64,000 nt of DNA from Mactra quadrangularis (lineage: Eukaryota > Mollusca > Bivalvia > Venerida > Mactridae), in NCBI GenBank assembly GCA_025267735.1, contig CM046299.1, positions 24,268,468 to 24,332,467 on the forward strand. The letters are read 5' to 3'. Shown here in pieces: positions 24,401 through 39,400 of this stretch (positions are counted from its first letter, which is position 1; every line of letters begins with the position of its first letter). The position numbers and the translations under genes are program-made. Under the pieces are notes generated by a model. That model made no database searches. It had not been told where the DNA came from and was given only the letters and a program-made list of their open reading frames with translations.

Positions 24401-27400
24401 ATTCATTACATCAAAGAATTAAGGTAATGTTATCAAGTTATAATTTATTTCAATGGCATGAGGCAACTGACAAGTTATCATAATTTAATTACATATTAAT
24501 TAATATTAAACCATCTCTGTCAGGTAATTAAAGCATTAAAATAAGATGATTAATTACTTATACATGTATGATATAGTGTAGAATGATGCACACATTTAAA
24601 TTAAGGCACATACATTAATAATTATTGTATGTGTACAGTCATTTTAACATCTAAGGTTTATTGAGATAACAGACAATTAAATGCGATTTTTAATAGAAAC
24701 AAATAACTTTTTTATGCAAACCTCATTGGCTCAAAAGATTTGTTCATGAACATATGTTTGGTCCAAACCAGCTGTAGCTGGTCCAGGTTGAGAAATGTTG
24801 AGGAAGAAAACACAATTGAGACCTAAAGAAGACTGACAGAGAAAGGAGATTCTTTCGATAGAAAGTCTTACTTGACACTTAAGTTATGGTCATGTTCCAG
24901 CAATGGTCTGCACACAATGCATCTCTAGAAATGGCCTGACACTAATATAACTAAACACAACATTAATTGTGACAACAACACTAATTTGATCCCTTAAGTA
25001 AATAATATAGGTAAAAATTAGTCATATTCCCTCTTGTGAATGCTTTTGTAACCATCAAATATATCATTCTAATTGATATACATGCATGCACAAAACCATT
25101 TAAACCTCTGTACCACATTTTATCAACCCCCAAAGTCAATGCTATAAACAGTGTAATATTGACTAAAGAGTTCATAGACTAGTAATGGATAGGAAGAGGG
25201 GGAATGGCTACATTATCGTAAGACTTGGGTTTGATGTATTAAAGTATCGGAGATAAGATTTCTGATATTTTATCACTGATAATCATGGTTGATAAGACAG
25301 GTTCTAACATTAAATAGATTAAATTGATCATATTTTATCACACAATATATAAATATATGTGTGAAGAGTACATCTACTTGAACTGTATGGTCAGTTTGGA
25401 ATCTCCAATTGAGAGAAACATAGGGTGGGAAAGGGAGGGATAGGGGTGAAAAATGTAGGGGGAGGGGTAAAAGATTTAGAAAAGTCAGTTTGGGATCCTC
25501 TGATAAGAGGAAATTTGGATGGAAGAGGGTGGAATAGGGATGAAAGGTTGTGAGAGGAAAAACTAAAGATTGGGAGAGGGACAAGGGTGAAAGGTTGGAA
25601 GAGGGTGGGGAAAAAGTGGTGAGACAGGAGGTAAAGAAGGAGGGAAGTAGGGAGAAAAGATGGTGGTAGGGACATAGGGATATACCTATTGAAATGAAAA
25701 TATAGCAGAAAATTTTATTTTTATTTTTAAACAAACAAAGGAGATGCCTCCCAACTCGTCAATGTACCAGGATAAAAGACTTTACTAAGTAATAATGTCA
25801 TGTCTAACATTATTTGTGATACAACAGAGCAGAGAATGTTTAAAACAATGGTCATAGATAAAACAACAGTCATAAAAAAACCAGGTCAAAGCCCGGACAT
25901 AGTAAAGATTGATTCCAGCAACAAATATAATTAATTATTTCATTGAGTCCGGCCAGCTAGTAATCAACCTTTACTTTACCAAGGCTATAGTCACTGCACT
26001 TCGGTGTTAAAAAAGAATAAGGCGATGACTGCAATGTATATCATTTAATTTCATACTTCAAACAAACATGGACTAAAACCATCTACAAACAACAGTATTT
26101 AACTCTGATGATAGTATATGAGATTTAACATTATTAGCCCAGTCAGATAAACCAAGGGTCAAACAAAACCCATCTAAAAGTAATTAATTAGACTGATCTA
26201 TAATCTACAGGGTTAATACTGCAGCTTATGTCATATTGATTCAAACAAATGTATGGGATTAAGCAGAGTAATTAGGAACTGTGTCATATAGATTGTGAAT
26301 GGCCAACTTGAACAACACATCATAGTTGTTTCCTAGCAACTCAATTAATGCGCCCAGTGCCAAGCAGCACCAGGAAGTGAAGTCAAGGCTGATAAAAGTT
26401 AATCTGCAGTAACTTGTTTCAAGATCAAAATATGTAATATGAATAGAGCGCTATACAAATGTGGTGTATTTAATACAGTATTATAATAAAAATTGTAACA
26501 ACAGAAATTTGTGAAGCATATTAATGGTCTATGAGGAGGTTGACTGACTACCCAATATGACTTAAAAGTTGTGGAGGTGTGATGTAAATTAAAAGCATCA
26601 TTCAAACCAAAAGACGAAACCTAAGTATGTTTGTTTTTTTATTCAAAGATACAACTAGACGTACAGAAAATCTAGACTAAATATTACAATTAATCTCAAT
26701 CATTTTAATATACCACATTCACATGATTCTCAGCTAACTTAGAGAATAATAAAAAAAACCCAGTAATATTAAAGTTTGGAGGCAGCAAACTGGGGCAAGA
26801 GCGTATCAATCCGAGATCATCAGGGTTTGGCATTAAAAGGTCGTCCTCTTGCCCCGACAACCTAAGTTTGGGTTTAGGTTATCTGTTACCCTGTTACTGT
26901 TACTATTAAAGATACTAAGATTGTTCGGGCAAGTTAAGAATATAGCTGGTTGTCTACACAGGCTTAGTGTAAAAATTAAGGTCGAGCACTGTGTAATTGT
27001 TGTCAACAAATTTGATTAGTTATACAGGATTGGTCTTAAGTTGAAACTGCTTGGAGAGTCAAAGAGAAAAGATAGTTATAAATTGGTTTGATTGTCCTAT
27101 TATACCTATCAATGGAAAGGGTAGGGTGGATAAAATACCCACACATACTGCCTTAGGAGAACCAGTACATTAGCATTATGAAATGTATGTTTTTATCTAT
27201 ATAGTTATATCATCACAGAATGTTACCGTGGATACATTAAACTGATATATATCTTATAATGTTTTTTATACTAAAACATTTTATACCTTCCAGTTATATG
27301 GTGATTATTTTATATAGAACAATAGGTACAATCTAGGTGAAAATAAACTTCTAATATGTTTTATTAGATCATTTGTCTAATGGGTTTATATTGCCGACTT

Positions 27401-30382
27401 CTGTGTCTGGTTGGGATACTTTTTGAATAACAAACAAACAAAAGTTTTTTTTGCTATCATTTACTTCACATCTCATTAAAGTACATTTGTATATTGATAA
27501 AGTGATTGTTCTACAACTCAGAAAAGGTCTGGGAGGCAAAAAGGGGCAAGGAAATTATATTATCAAAGGGTTAGAGTATTTATTTCTTCATGGGGAGAAA
27601 CAAAAGGGACAGGAAAGAGAGAAAAACTGCAGAGTGCAGCACCCTACCTTTAGACTAATCAATAATTGAAAAGGATAATAAGTAAACTGTAGAGTTGGAA
27701 CTTTAAAACTAGCTTTGATTAAATTCCATGAATTATAACTTACTAAACTTCATTCTTAATGGACATATGAAGGATCACCTATAACATAAGACTATAGTGA
27801 AATAAGTAACAAATATAAAACTAAACCTATCACTGAATGTGATAAAATACTACCAACTAAGTGTTTGTTCAGAAATTGAGTGCTAAGAAAATGAGTAGAC
27901 AAGACTTTTCATCAAAGGGCCATAACTCTGCGAAAAAATTGAAATGGGATACACACAATGTCATGTCTGCCTTATAACTGGTATATGTGTGAAGTTTGAA
28001 TCAAATCCGTAAAATAGGTGCTGAGAAATTGAGTGGACAAGAAAAAAGATACAGACTAACCAACCAACGGACCAACAAGCTGACTCCTAATAAAGAGAAC
28101 ACACAATAGATAGATCCACACATTAATTTTATAACACAAAAATTCTTAGAAATCTAATTAAAAATACATTAAAGTGAATACACAGATTTAAACATTTATA
28201 ATTAACACTACAGGCATATAGTTTAATTACTTTGAAGAGTCATAAATGTACACATGTATTATGATGTATATATAAATATGCTCAGCTACAGACTGAAGAG
28301 TTATATATATACAGTACCCACCAAAAGTTTGGAGATATTTTCACCTTGTAGGCCTACTGATTAGCTTTTATCATAAATTTGATAACTGTTTATTTTAAAA
28401 TGCTTTTAAATTTTGCTTTATATTTTTGTTATCATTAAACTTATAACTTAGACTACATAAATAGCATAAAAACTGTGCTATGGAAAATAATTACAACAAG
28501 TAAATCTGTGAGCTAATGCTCACTTAAAAGTGATACCCCCACTGTGAGAAATATGACTACAAACAGGAAGTAGATGAGCAAGGAGCATGAAATCGCTTTA
28601 CACCACATGGGACTATGGGATGAAGCAATATGCAAAGTATTAGGCTGCTGCATGTTATAGTTGCTGAGAAAACTGCGACGGAAATTTTGTAACGGACAGA
28701 CGGACGCACGCACGCACGGACAAGGGTAAAACAGTATACCCCCCTCTTCTTCAAAGAGGGGGTATAATAAACATGGTTTTGAGGCAGATGTCAGATGCTC
28801 AATCTCATAAAAACGCTGCATTGATGAAATTTGTTTCGTTTAATCACAAACTATACATACATAATCAAATATAATGATTCTACAAAAATAATCATCAAAA
28901 TTCAAGAATTGAAGTGAATTTCTATTTTGTCTCTGAACTTTTGATAGGCACTGTATATCAAGATAATAACTAAATACTCTTTAAAGAAGGAGAAGAAAAT
29001 CATTATAATATTCAAAATTTAAACCAATTTACAGCTATGAATGTTTGCCAGAAAATTTTATTACAAAATTTTTTATGTCAATTAAAAGCAAAATATTGCT
29101 ACATTTATGTACATTGTAGTTTTAAACTTAAACTAAAACAATGTAAGATTTTAAGTGATAAAGTACAAAATTAGGCTAGGCACAGGCACTGAATTTTATA
29201 GTCAAGTATAAATTGTTAATCAGTCAATATATTTAAAACTTGGGTCTAAGTTAAAAAACTTAAAAATACTGTTATATAACTGTAGTCAGTCAACCAAACT
29301 CACTGTTCCTGGAATTGGAAAGGCTAAATCTCTGGATTTAGCAGTTAACTAGTTACTAAGCCCATACTTCTGCAGTGACTGACAACTGCCCTACATGATT
29401 AAGAATCAGTGGTAGGAGGGAAAATAATCATAGAAAATATTTCATGACCAAGCTCTACGAAAGTAATTGGAATCAAACCTAGACCACTCCATAAGTAGAC
29501 TAGTCAGCTACCAACTGAGCTAGCCAGGCTGCTTACATGCAGGTTCTGTATCAGACAGGTTCCTGATCATATTGTCACAGTTTAAATCTCCATGGTCCAG
29601 GCTGATATCAAAACCAGAACCAAGACTATCTAACACATCACAATTAAAGTTAGCTATATGGAGAATGGATAACATTAGTGCCATATACTATGGAGATGCT
29701 TCCATTCAGATTATTCCAGTTTATATCCTTTGTTCTCAATACTCAGTCTCAAAGATTCATATTTCGCTGTTTAAACTATGACTGATAGGAACACACACAC
29801 ACAGTTGAGCACCATCATGACAAAAAACCTTCAAAATGTCAAGATTGCATAAACTTCACATTAAGGCAGTCTATCATTTCACTAGCAGTAAGGTTTGAAA
29901 AGCATCATGAAATAGTGAAGGACATGTCCCATACATTCAATTTCCTTGATTTCAACAGATAAACACCAGAATTAAATTATCCTGTCTGAGTGTAAGAGTG
30001 TAAACAGCGGGCATTCCAAAACAGACAGGAAAACTTCAACAAAGAATCTGAATAAGTTAGACAAAAGATAAAGAAAATTTGTATGGTGGCCAGCATACCC
30101 AAAAACTTCTCTGCATTTTGATTATAATAATTTAAAGTCTCTTTACAAGAACAACATTGCACTTATTGTGTCACTGTGGACCATACTAAACATTGATTTA
30201 AACCAAATATGTCATCTACATTAAATTAAGTCATTACCATCACCATCATCATTGTTATTGTCATTACCTTCATTTTTATCATCACGATTATCATCACTAT
30301 CATAATCATTATCATCATCATTAAACAGCAATAATTATGTTCATCATCAATTATCATCATCATTAATCATCATCACTTGACT

Positions 30383-30417
<35 letters not shown>

Positions 30418-33400
30418 TATCATCATCATCATCACTAATCATCATCATCGTAATTATTATTATTACTTTTCTACAAAGATTAGAAAACTTCTCCTTACAC
30501 AGAGAAATGCTATTAATGAGTGATTTTGAGACCATTTTAAAACAATTGAAATCTAGAGTAGAAGTCCAGCAATCTTAATTCACTAGATCAAGGTAGTCCC
30601 CTATTTAATTTGTTAAGTTAAGAAAATCATGATGTTGACTGTCATCAATGTCATGTACAACACCTACATGATGATGTTGTTAGTGTTGTTATACCATACA
30701 ATACAAGACAAGTTCATCATAAAAAACAACAACATACAACACTACTACAGGAAGTCAGCAAGTCATACACAAACTATATACTCTGGTAATGTTTACATCA
30801 GATATATAACATTAACATACCATAAATATTCTTCTAACATGAAAAACTTAACAGAATTTCTGGTATAACATCTCAGGTCCCATCATTCAACTAAAGTAAT
30901 TATACATGGTAGATACAGTGCTCTTAAAATGTTTGTGGACAAATTTTAAGAAAAACTGCATATCATGTAAAGTGAAATTTTTTATTCAATTGTCAGAGGC
31001 AAATACATTAACCCAACTGATTTAAATATTTACTACATTTATTCTGTAACTCACTATCAATAATCAAATATTCAAATCAGCAGTGTTAATGTATGTGCTC
31101 TCAAAATGTTTGTAGACAAATGAAACTTCAAGAAAAGCTGATTATACATATTGATAAAACTTTCAGAGGTGCAAATATTAACCATGCTGATTTAAATATT
31201 TACTTCAGTATTTCTGTACTCACTAATGGTAATCAAGTATTTAAATCAGCGGTGTTAATCTATTTGCCACAAACAATTGAATAAAATATACCAATATCAC
31301 TAGAAATGAACTATAATTTAAGTTTATTTATGTTACATAGTTTTATTCATACAATGATTAACCTAATCAATGGTAATTATGTAATTTAGTTATTTACACA
31401 GATGACTCTTGGTTTCTTGTTTCCAAGAGTAAATATTCATCATTTATCCTATAGCAGGATTACATGTATAACCAAGGACTTTTGGAGGGCCCTGTATGTA
31501 ATTATAGACATACAGACAATGCATACATGATACCAGCTTGTAACAAACTTCATGTTACATTATCCAAGCATTAATCGTTTATTAACATGCATGAAACTAG
31601 AGTTTTTTTCCCTCTGGAGAAGATTTTTGGATATCTGTTCTCCAGTCTGGCATTGCATGCCAATGTGTTGAAATATTTTGTTGAAAATGAAAGCTGATGT
31701 TTAAAGACCAATGACCTGACTAAAGTAGAACAATAATTATTGATACATTTTTTAAAACATAACTATAGCGGAGCAGGGAGAGCCACATCAAGAATTTGTA
31801 ACTTAAAGGGACAAATCAAATTGTTTATCTTTATTTTTTACAGCCTTATTGCATCAGGTATTTGTAACCATGAGCAATTTCACACCTATAGGAATAGTGG
31901 GGACCAAGACTTAATCAAACCCCAGGCATAATCCCTGTGCTCTGTGAGGACATAGTAAAATCTGACAATAGTCATGGCCATAGTCCCTGCAGTTTTTTTG
32001 GCACAAAAATAATTCCCTTACAGTTGCAGCCCAGAAAAAGCTGTAAGGACAAAACATGACATGTTTCCCCAATACCTCCAGCACTACCCAGGTGGGTAAG
32101 GGGGTGGGGCATAGGTTACAAGGTCACACATAAATGGGTGCATTACCATAATATAACAAGAAGCAAAATTACACATCAGCCCCTTACACGACTCCACAAA
32201 TCCACTAACTAAAGAACGCACAAGAAGTATCTCAAGCAATCAAATCACAAATAAAACATGCATTATGCTGAGATAACCTAAATTTGAATGCATACATGTA
32301 CAGTGTATACTAGACTTTAATAGTTTACTATTATAATTTCCAGTAGATACACAATCAAGCAGACATGTATTTCAATACAAAAACACCTGGTTCTAATTAA
32401 CGAAAAACATGAATATTCTTAGATAATTTTATAACTTGCTACCAAGGTAACCAGACACCAGCTTATTGTAGAAAAAGTGTAATTAAATTGAAACATTTTC
32501 AAAATGCAAATATTTTACTTCTTTTTAACGAATTCTAGAAATAACTTAAGATAAATTCTTAGAAATTTCTGAGACAACATTACGCAACTAGAGAGTGAGA
32601 CTGCATGATGAGATTAATAGGAAAGTGAGCAGGGGAGGCTGTGCCTGCAAGATAAAATTTCATGATAAAGTCCTTGTCAGAGTGGAAATGATACTTGATT
32701 TACAATAAAGTAAAGGAACCAGTCTAAATCACACTATACTAGATTTAACACTGTGTCAACAAAATTTAGGTAATTTCAAGGTGACCGACCCATGACCTAG
32801 TTTTCCTGGACTCTTGCCTACAACCAGTACTAACCTACCATTCCACAAGGCCAACAACTTTTCCATATACCCTAATATAGCAGGAAAATAGACATTACTG
32901 GTAAATTTTAATGGAAGGGCGAATTTGAACCCATACCCCCTTATGGAAACTAGATTTGAAATCCCAGACCTTAATACCAACTGGGCTACAGATTTAGGTC
33001 CAAATTATACTAGTAAACTAAATAGACACTCCCTCTACTCTCTCTCCCACCTACTCTCCCCCCTCTACCTCTCTCTCTCTCACTCAGAAACTTTAAATTC
33101 AATTTTTCAATCAATTACTATCAAAGAAAGAAATAAAGCATGCTTTATCAGTGCAGACTTCCAAGTTTTTTTCTAACAGCATGTGAAGTTTTCTTAACTA
33201 CCATAAATCTAAGACAGCAGAAGTTAGGAAACTTTCAACTACATGTACTTACAGTGTAGTTACTTTTTTTACATGATTATAACCCCAGGGAGGATACATA
33301 GTATTTGAAGTTGCTCATGTAAGGATGTTCAACACTCAGGGTACAGATAAACCTTTTTTTCTTCAGATGAGAAGTCAACAACTTTTTTTTTAGTTTGGGT

Positions 33401-36400
33401 TTAATGCTGTTTTGTTTGTTTTTGTTGGGCTTAATGCCATAGCAACACATTGTATAGGTCATATAACGGCGGTCAGTCAACCTACTCACTCCTCCAGGAA
33501 AGGCTAAATCTCTGGATTTAGCTGTTAACCAACTACTAAGCACATTCTTTCGTCAGTGACTGACAACTGCCCTACATAATTAAGAATCATTGGTAGGAGG
33601 GAGAATGGCCTTAGAAATAATTTCAAGCTCCACGACTTTAATGCTGTAGCAAAACAAATTGTATAGGTCAAATAATAGTGGAAAGGCTTATTTGCTCCAG
33701 ATGTAGCTGTTAATCAGTCACTAGGCACATACATACATCCGTCAGTGACTCATAACTGCCCTACATGATTTATGATCAGAGGTTAAAGGGAGAATGACCA
33801 AAAAAATTATTATAAAGGACCAAACTCCATGGAAGTATAAACCCATGACCATTGGATCAGGAGGCTTGTGTTCTACCAACAGAGGTATCTGGGCAGTATT
33901 TTTGTATAGAATACCATTTCAAAAGCAAGGTCATTCAGAGCTCAATGCTAATAAATGAAAGAGGACTTTCATTGGACATAAAGTCTAAAGAAAATTCATA
34001 TCTGATATTACATTAGTATAACTCTGACCTTAAAAAACAGAGAAGAACTGTTCCACAAAATGCTAATAAGAAATCAAGAATTTGACAAAATCTGAACAAA
34101 AACCAATTAAAATATCAGTTATAAGGCCTTGAAAGCAGACTTTTCATATATAATATATACTTGTCTTCATAATTACATAAGATATTAATTAGAAACAAAA
34201 ACTTTCACTGATTCTGACTCATCATTCTACAAACAAATAAAAATAATGAAAACTGTAACAACTATAAACAATTCTATGAGTTGTTACATCTTCATAGACT
34301 AACCAAGCAGAAAAAATCAACAAAAACCAACATACAACAACATAAAGACTTCTCTAAATTAACACCACCAATACAATACAACAAGAGGTTCGTACATGTG
34401 GAATTCTATAAAAAACTTGAAAGATGGGGGATGAAGGATTTTATATATAAACTCTCAGAGACTACCCTAAAATCTTATAATAGATTTTCCAGCTGTTTAG
34501 AGTAAGACATATTTGCTCTATTCTTCAGAGTCAGGGCTTCAACAATCTATTATCTTCAATCCTAGACATACCAGTTTATAACAGAGAGTAATAAAATACT
34601 ACTGTGAGATTATTAACTTATATAATATGTGTGTAACCATCAAAAATGATAATGCAATATGTCTATATATTTAGTTTCAACACAGCAAGGATATTACAAA
34701 CAGAATAAAATGTCTACTTCTTACATTCAACTGTATACAATTATTACATTTTACTGTAGACAATTAAGATAAAAACACAATTGAAAAGCATTAAAATGTC
34801 ATCAACAAAACTTTAGTTGTCTATAATAGTAACATGTACCAGCCCTGCGTTCAGTTACCGCTAACGTTACAAAACGTTCCGTAACGATACATTCGGAACT
34901 CCTCGGCCATTCGCTGCGAATAATCTCGGAAACTACAGGTGTTGAAGTAAACAAATATATGATCGTTTAGGCATTGAGTGATGTTTCGTTTTTAGTCCGT
35001 AAATTTTGAAACATCACTCATTGCTCATCACTCACAGTCGCATATTTGTGTATTAGATTAGGTTATTCGCAGCGAATGGCCGAGGAGTTCCGAATGTATC
35101 ATTATATAACGTTTTGTGTAATTGAACACGCTACTGGATACTACCAACCAATAACATTTTATTAATCAATACAATACTAAACAATACAATACAATACAAT
35201 ACAATACAATACAATACAATACAATACAATACAATACAATACAATACAATACAATACATACAATACAATACAATACAATACAATACAATACAGCAATATA
35301 CTTTATTCACTCAACTTAGAAAATGTATCAGTGCAATAACAATGACAAAATATTATAGAGGTAAAACACTCGTAAATGACAATCTTTACAGGGTGTGTTT
35401 TCGAAAACATAATAATATTATTATGAAAATAGATGTCTGGATGGCATGTTCATAAGACATAATTATCACGGAAGTACAAAATTATCATTTTGATCATCAA
35501 TTACACAAAACTATCTTGTAAAGTTGTATTTGAGTAAAATACCAAAGCAGTGATATAAAACAAACCACAATGTTTATAAGTCAAGGATAGTAATCATTAT
35601 TGTTATATATATATCAAGTACCATAGATAGTCTTTTCAGATGATAAAAAGACTGCCTATCAAGTTTAATTTTATGCATTATTTTAATGAAAAAAACAAAT
35701 AGTTATTGGTTGTCTTGATTTTTATTATTACAGTTTTCCTTTTCAGGGCGTTTGGAGGTTGAAACTCCGTCTCATTCCCTTTTCAAGAGTCAAAAAGTTA
35801 GTGTATAAAGTATATTTTGTAACGTTGAATGCATTTTTGGCATTTTAATTTAAATTCTGTTGCTTATAATATATGCTTCCCTTTATTAAGGGTCTAGCCA
35901 CCTTTCCCCTCAATTTGAAAAATGAAAAATGCATTTTAATTTTATATTCAAATACACTAGAAATAGTCAAGTGGTTAAAACACATGATTTTTAATTATCA
36001 TTATTATTCTTTGTTTTGAAATTGTTACATTCAACTTATCATATCTAGGCTATACTTGGATAAATAATTAGAATGGTCAATGATCATTTAACAACCATCA
36101 GGTATCATAAAACATTGACAAGTAATAAATGAAAATGTCAGATAATTTATCACATAGAAAATCTATTATAACACTGTATATTTAGGCTGCACCCTAGAAC
36201 AGTTACTGATACAGTATTAGTGATTGTCAAAAAACAGAATAGCAAGGGACTGCACCCAGCCCCTTTACTCTCCTGTATGCCCATTTTTGCTCATCCCTAC
36301 GCAGAAATAGTAACTTTGACATATCAACCCTCAGATATACCCTGGCCCTTTTTTGCCTCCCAGTCCTTTCCTGAGTTCTAAAAGATCCCTAGATATATTT

Positions 36401-39400
36401 GAAACAGTATTGCATGTGTAACATTGCATTGGAATACTAAAAACAAAATTAAAATTGAATATAAACATATCAATAGAAATTTACTCTTACTAACATGAGT
36501 CGTACTAAAACCCAAAATTCAGTATTTTTTCTAACAAAAGGTTCAGCATTACATCAACTTGAAGATAATTTAAATCTAAAAACTCTTACTATTTATGTTA
36601 TTTTTTCATTCATTTTAAATTAATTTCACAATAGCTGGTTGATTAAATTAAAGACAAGAATTTGAAAACCGATACATCTCATTTAATATTAATCTTCCTG
36701 ACAGCATATCATATTGCAACTCATAGCTTCTTATTGTATTGCTTGAAGATAGCAGACCTACTTTAAACTATCAACCAGTGTTTAGACCAGATTGTATAAT
36801 AAAACAAAAGCCAGCCACCTACTTTGATAATGCTTGATAGATGCCAAAAATTGATGAACACATTGTTACAATAAACAAATCAAAATTCTCAGAATTTTAT
36901 ACATCAATACAAAATTATGTAAACATATTAGGCCACAACAAGTTGATCATAGAAAATTGGGGCAAGCGAGCAAAGAAAAAAAATTTTTTAATTCTATTGC
37001 TTTATATAGCGGTTTGACCAAATTTTTATGAGCGAGCGAGGAAATAAAAATATATTTTTTGTAAAAACTGTCAAAATGAAGGTGCGAGCGAATCCATAGA
37101 ACACATGATCAACTTGTTGTGGCCCTATCTGAAACCTGATGGTCGAAACTTGGCTTTAAATGTTTCATAGACAGCTAAAGTAATCAAATGACAAAGTAGA
37201 AAAGTTTGAAAAGCTCACAGAATAAAGGTTATAACTACCACTGTTGGACAAGGGATTTTGATGGAGTATATAAACACAGGATAATGACTGATAATACAGC
37301 TAATGTATAGTCCCATAAACATAAAAATACCCGTGAGGGCTCCGTATGGGTGCCGTGCGATACCCATACTGACTGTTACATTTTTACCAGGGTCTATGAG
37401 ATAAGCCATGGATACACATATCAGTTTTAAAGTCAAATAATGAACACAATTGTGGCCGAGTATGGTTCAAACTTGCACATCTTCCAGCTACAGCTCCGTA
37501 TGGCTGTGTTGTTTTATGCCATGTGCGTACCGTCACCTCAATACACAAGGCTTCCCATGGCCTACGGCTGTCTGCACGTACGGGTCTGCAACAAGCCACG
37601 ATTTTATTGGACTGAGGCATAAGTAGAAAAGTTTGGAAAGCTCACAGAATGAAGGTTAAGGCTACCACTTATCAAAGTGCTGATAGTGCTGTTGGATAAG
37701 GGGTTTTGATGGAATATATAAACAAGGGATTTTATAACAACCTGAAACGATACAAGGGAAACTTCTCTTACTTTAAGCGATCATAAGAATACAAAACAAA
37801 TCAGATATTCTTCAATTGCACAAACTGCATGGTCTATTTGTTAATGCTGACTATTCTAATTGCAGAAGTAACTATCCCTTAATTACACATCATCATAGTG
37901 CACTCTAAGACAATAATGTAATCTTCACACCAAAGTGAAATTACTTGCTTTGCAACAATCCCCAAACAAAACATGGGGAAACCCTGGCCATGCAAAAATG
38001 TAACAATTATGTCTAAGAACAGGAAATACTGAAATAAACTCTTACAAGAGTCCAATATACTGTTTTACTGTAAATGAAGTATTATACCACATGGGGAAGA
38101 CATTAAACAACTGTCTACAGGTATAACCTAACTCTCAGGGTCATTTTGATACAACAAATTGGTATGAAACCATGATATACAGCTGGGATTTCAATTCACC
38201 TATTTATAGTCAGCATTTGGAATACCTGGTAGCATTTGTAAAAGAAGCATAGGGAACAAGACCCAACAACTGTTGACTACTGCTTGAACATTTGGTAGGT
38301 AGTGAGTCTTACAATTCAAGATGGCAGTTGCCGGAAAAGGTAGGAAATCCCAAGATTTTTGGAACAGGAAAGTGGCAGCAGCTGACAGACTGTCAATATA
38401 CAATATTTTCACTACAAGGCATTGTTAGAATCAATCTTAACTGCTTTACATTTTCACAATCACTAGCTCAATTTATTACATTTATTATATAGTAAAGGGC
38501 AAATAATTAATAACCCAACTTTATAAAAAAAAGCAGTGTTTATTTTCACTCTTAGAGGCAAGGTGGCGGGCCCTTTTTGAGGGGAGAATAGCGTCAAAAA
38601 CGAAGTTAGGGGGAACATTTTTTCTTCATTTTCAATACTTGAGATAACATGGATCCTTTAAGTCTAGCAGAGTAACATTTCTGTCTACCTATATAAAATT
38701 TCAATTATTGAACCCATATATTCATCTGTGGTTTCTCTGTAATGCTTGAGGAATGGCCAAAAATGCTATAAAAAAGTACAAAAGTTTTATGACACTCTGA
38801 CAGGGGAATTTTTTACCTTGGAAGGGGAAAAATATATACTTTTTGGAGAGGGGAATGGGGCCCAATTTCGGCCCCAAAATGGCCTGAAAAAACCACTGAA
38901 AATATAAATTTCACTAGCCTGAATCAATTTTCATTAGTCCCAGGCTTAACTGTTAGAACTTCATGGTTATTTAATATTAGTGTTTCATGAAACATACAGT
39001 CCAAATATTATTTTCGGCCATGTCTGGCGTACTGGTATTTATCTTAAACAATAATTTAACAAGATTTATTATGAAGTAGTGATAAATCAAGATGTTTATG
39101 CTGTTTTTGAAATTAAAAACAATTATTTGATTTATTTATACACAGTGTCAGGAAATAAAGATGATTACTGGTATAAATTAAGAAACTAACAAACTATTAT
39201 AAGGACTCTCATGTCATCATACAGGATGTTTGATATTTCATACTAATTGTATGTCAATTTTCATTCAAATGCCAGTGGCACATACATTAACCCCACTGAT
39301 TTAATTACCACTACAGTACTTCTGTACTCATGATTGTTAAAATTTGATACTGGGAATTATGGCACAAATACCGAAAATTTAAATCAGTGGGGTTAATGCA

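Larger units (their letters stand above)
30916..31494. mobile_element. Tc1-type element with internally duplicated end and two nested MITEs
   Basis: TA-flanked ends: CAGTGCTCTTAAAATGTTTG at the left and GGACTTTTGGAGGGCCCTG at the right. A second, near-identical left-end segment lies at 31096 (GTGCTCTCAAAATGTTTGTA). Each left end is followed by one CAACTGTCAG MITE (30975-31105 and 31145-31285), so a block of about 176 bp is duplicated in tandem. Confidence 0.65.

Noticed and set aside
25273..25734. 153-codon open frame on the minus strand
   Set aside because: It is antisense to the purine-rich tract; Ser, Pro, Leu and Phe come from the C/T composition, and there is no domain or splice context.
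30347..30535. Poly-aspartate frame on the minus strand
   Set aside because: Product of the (ATC)n microsatellite.
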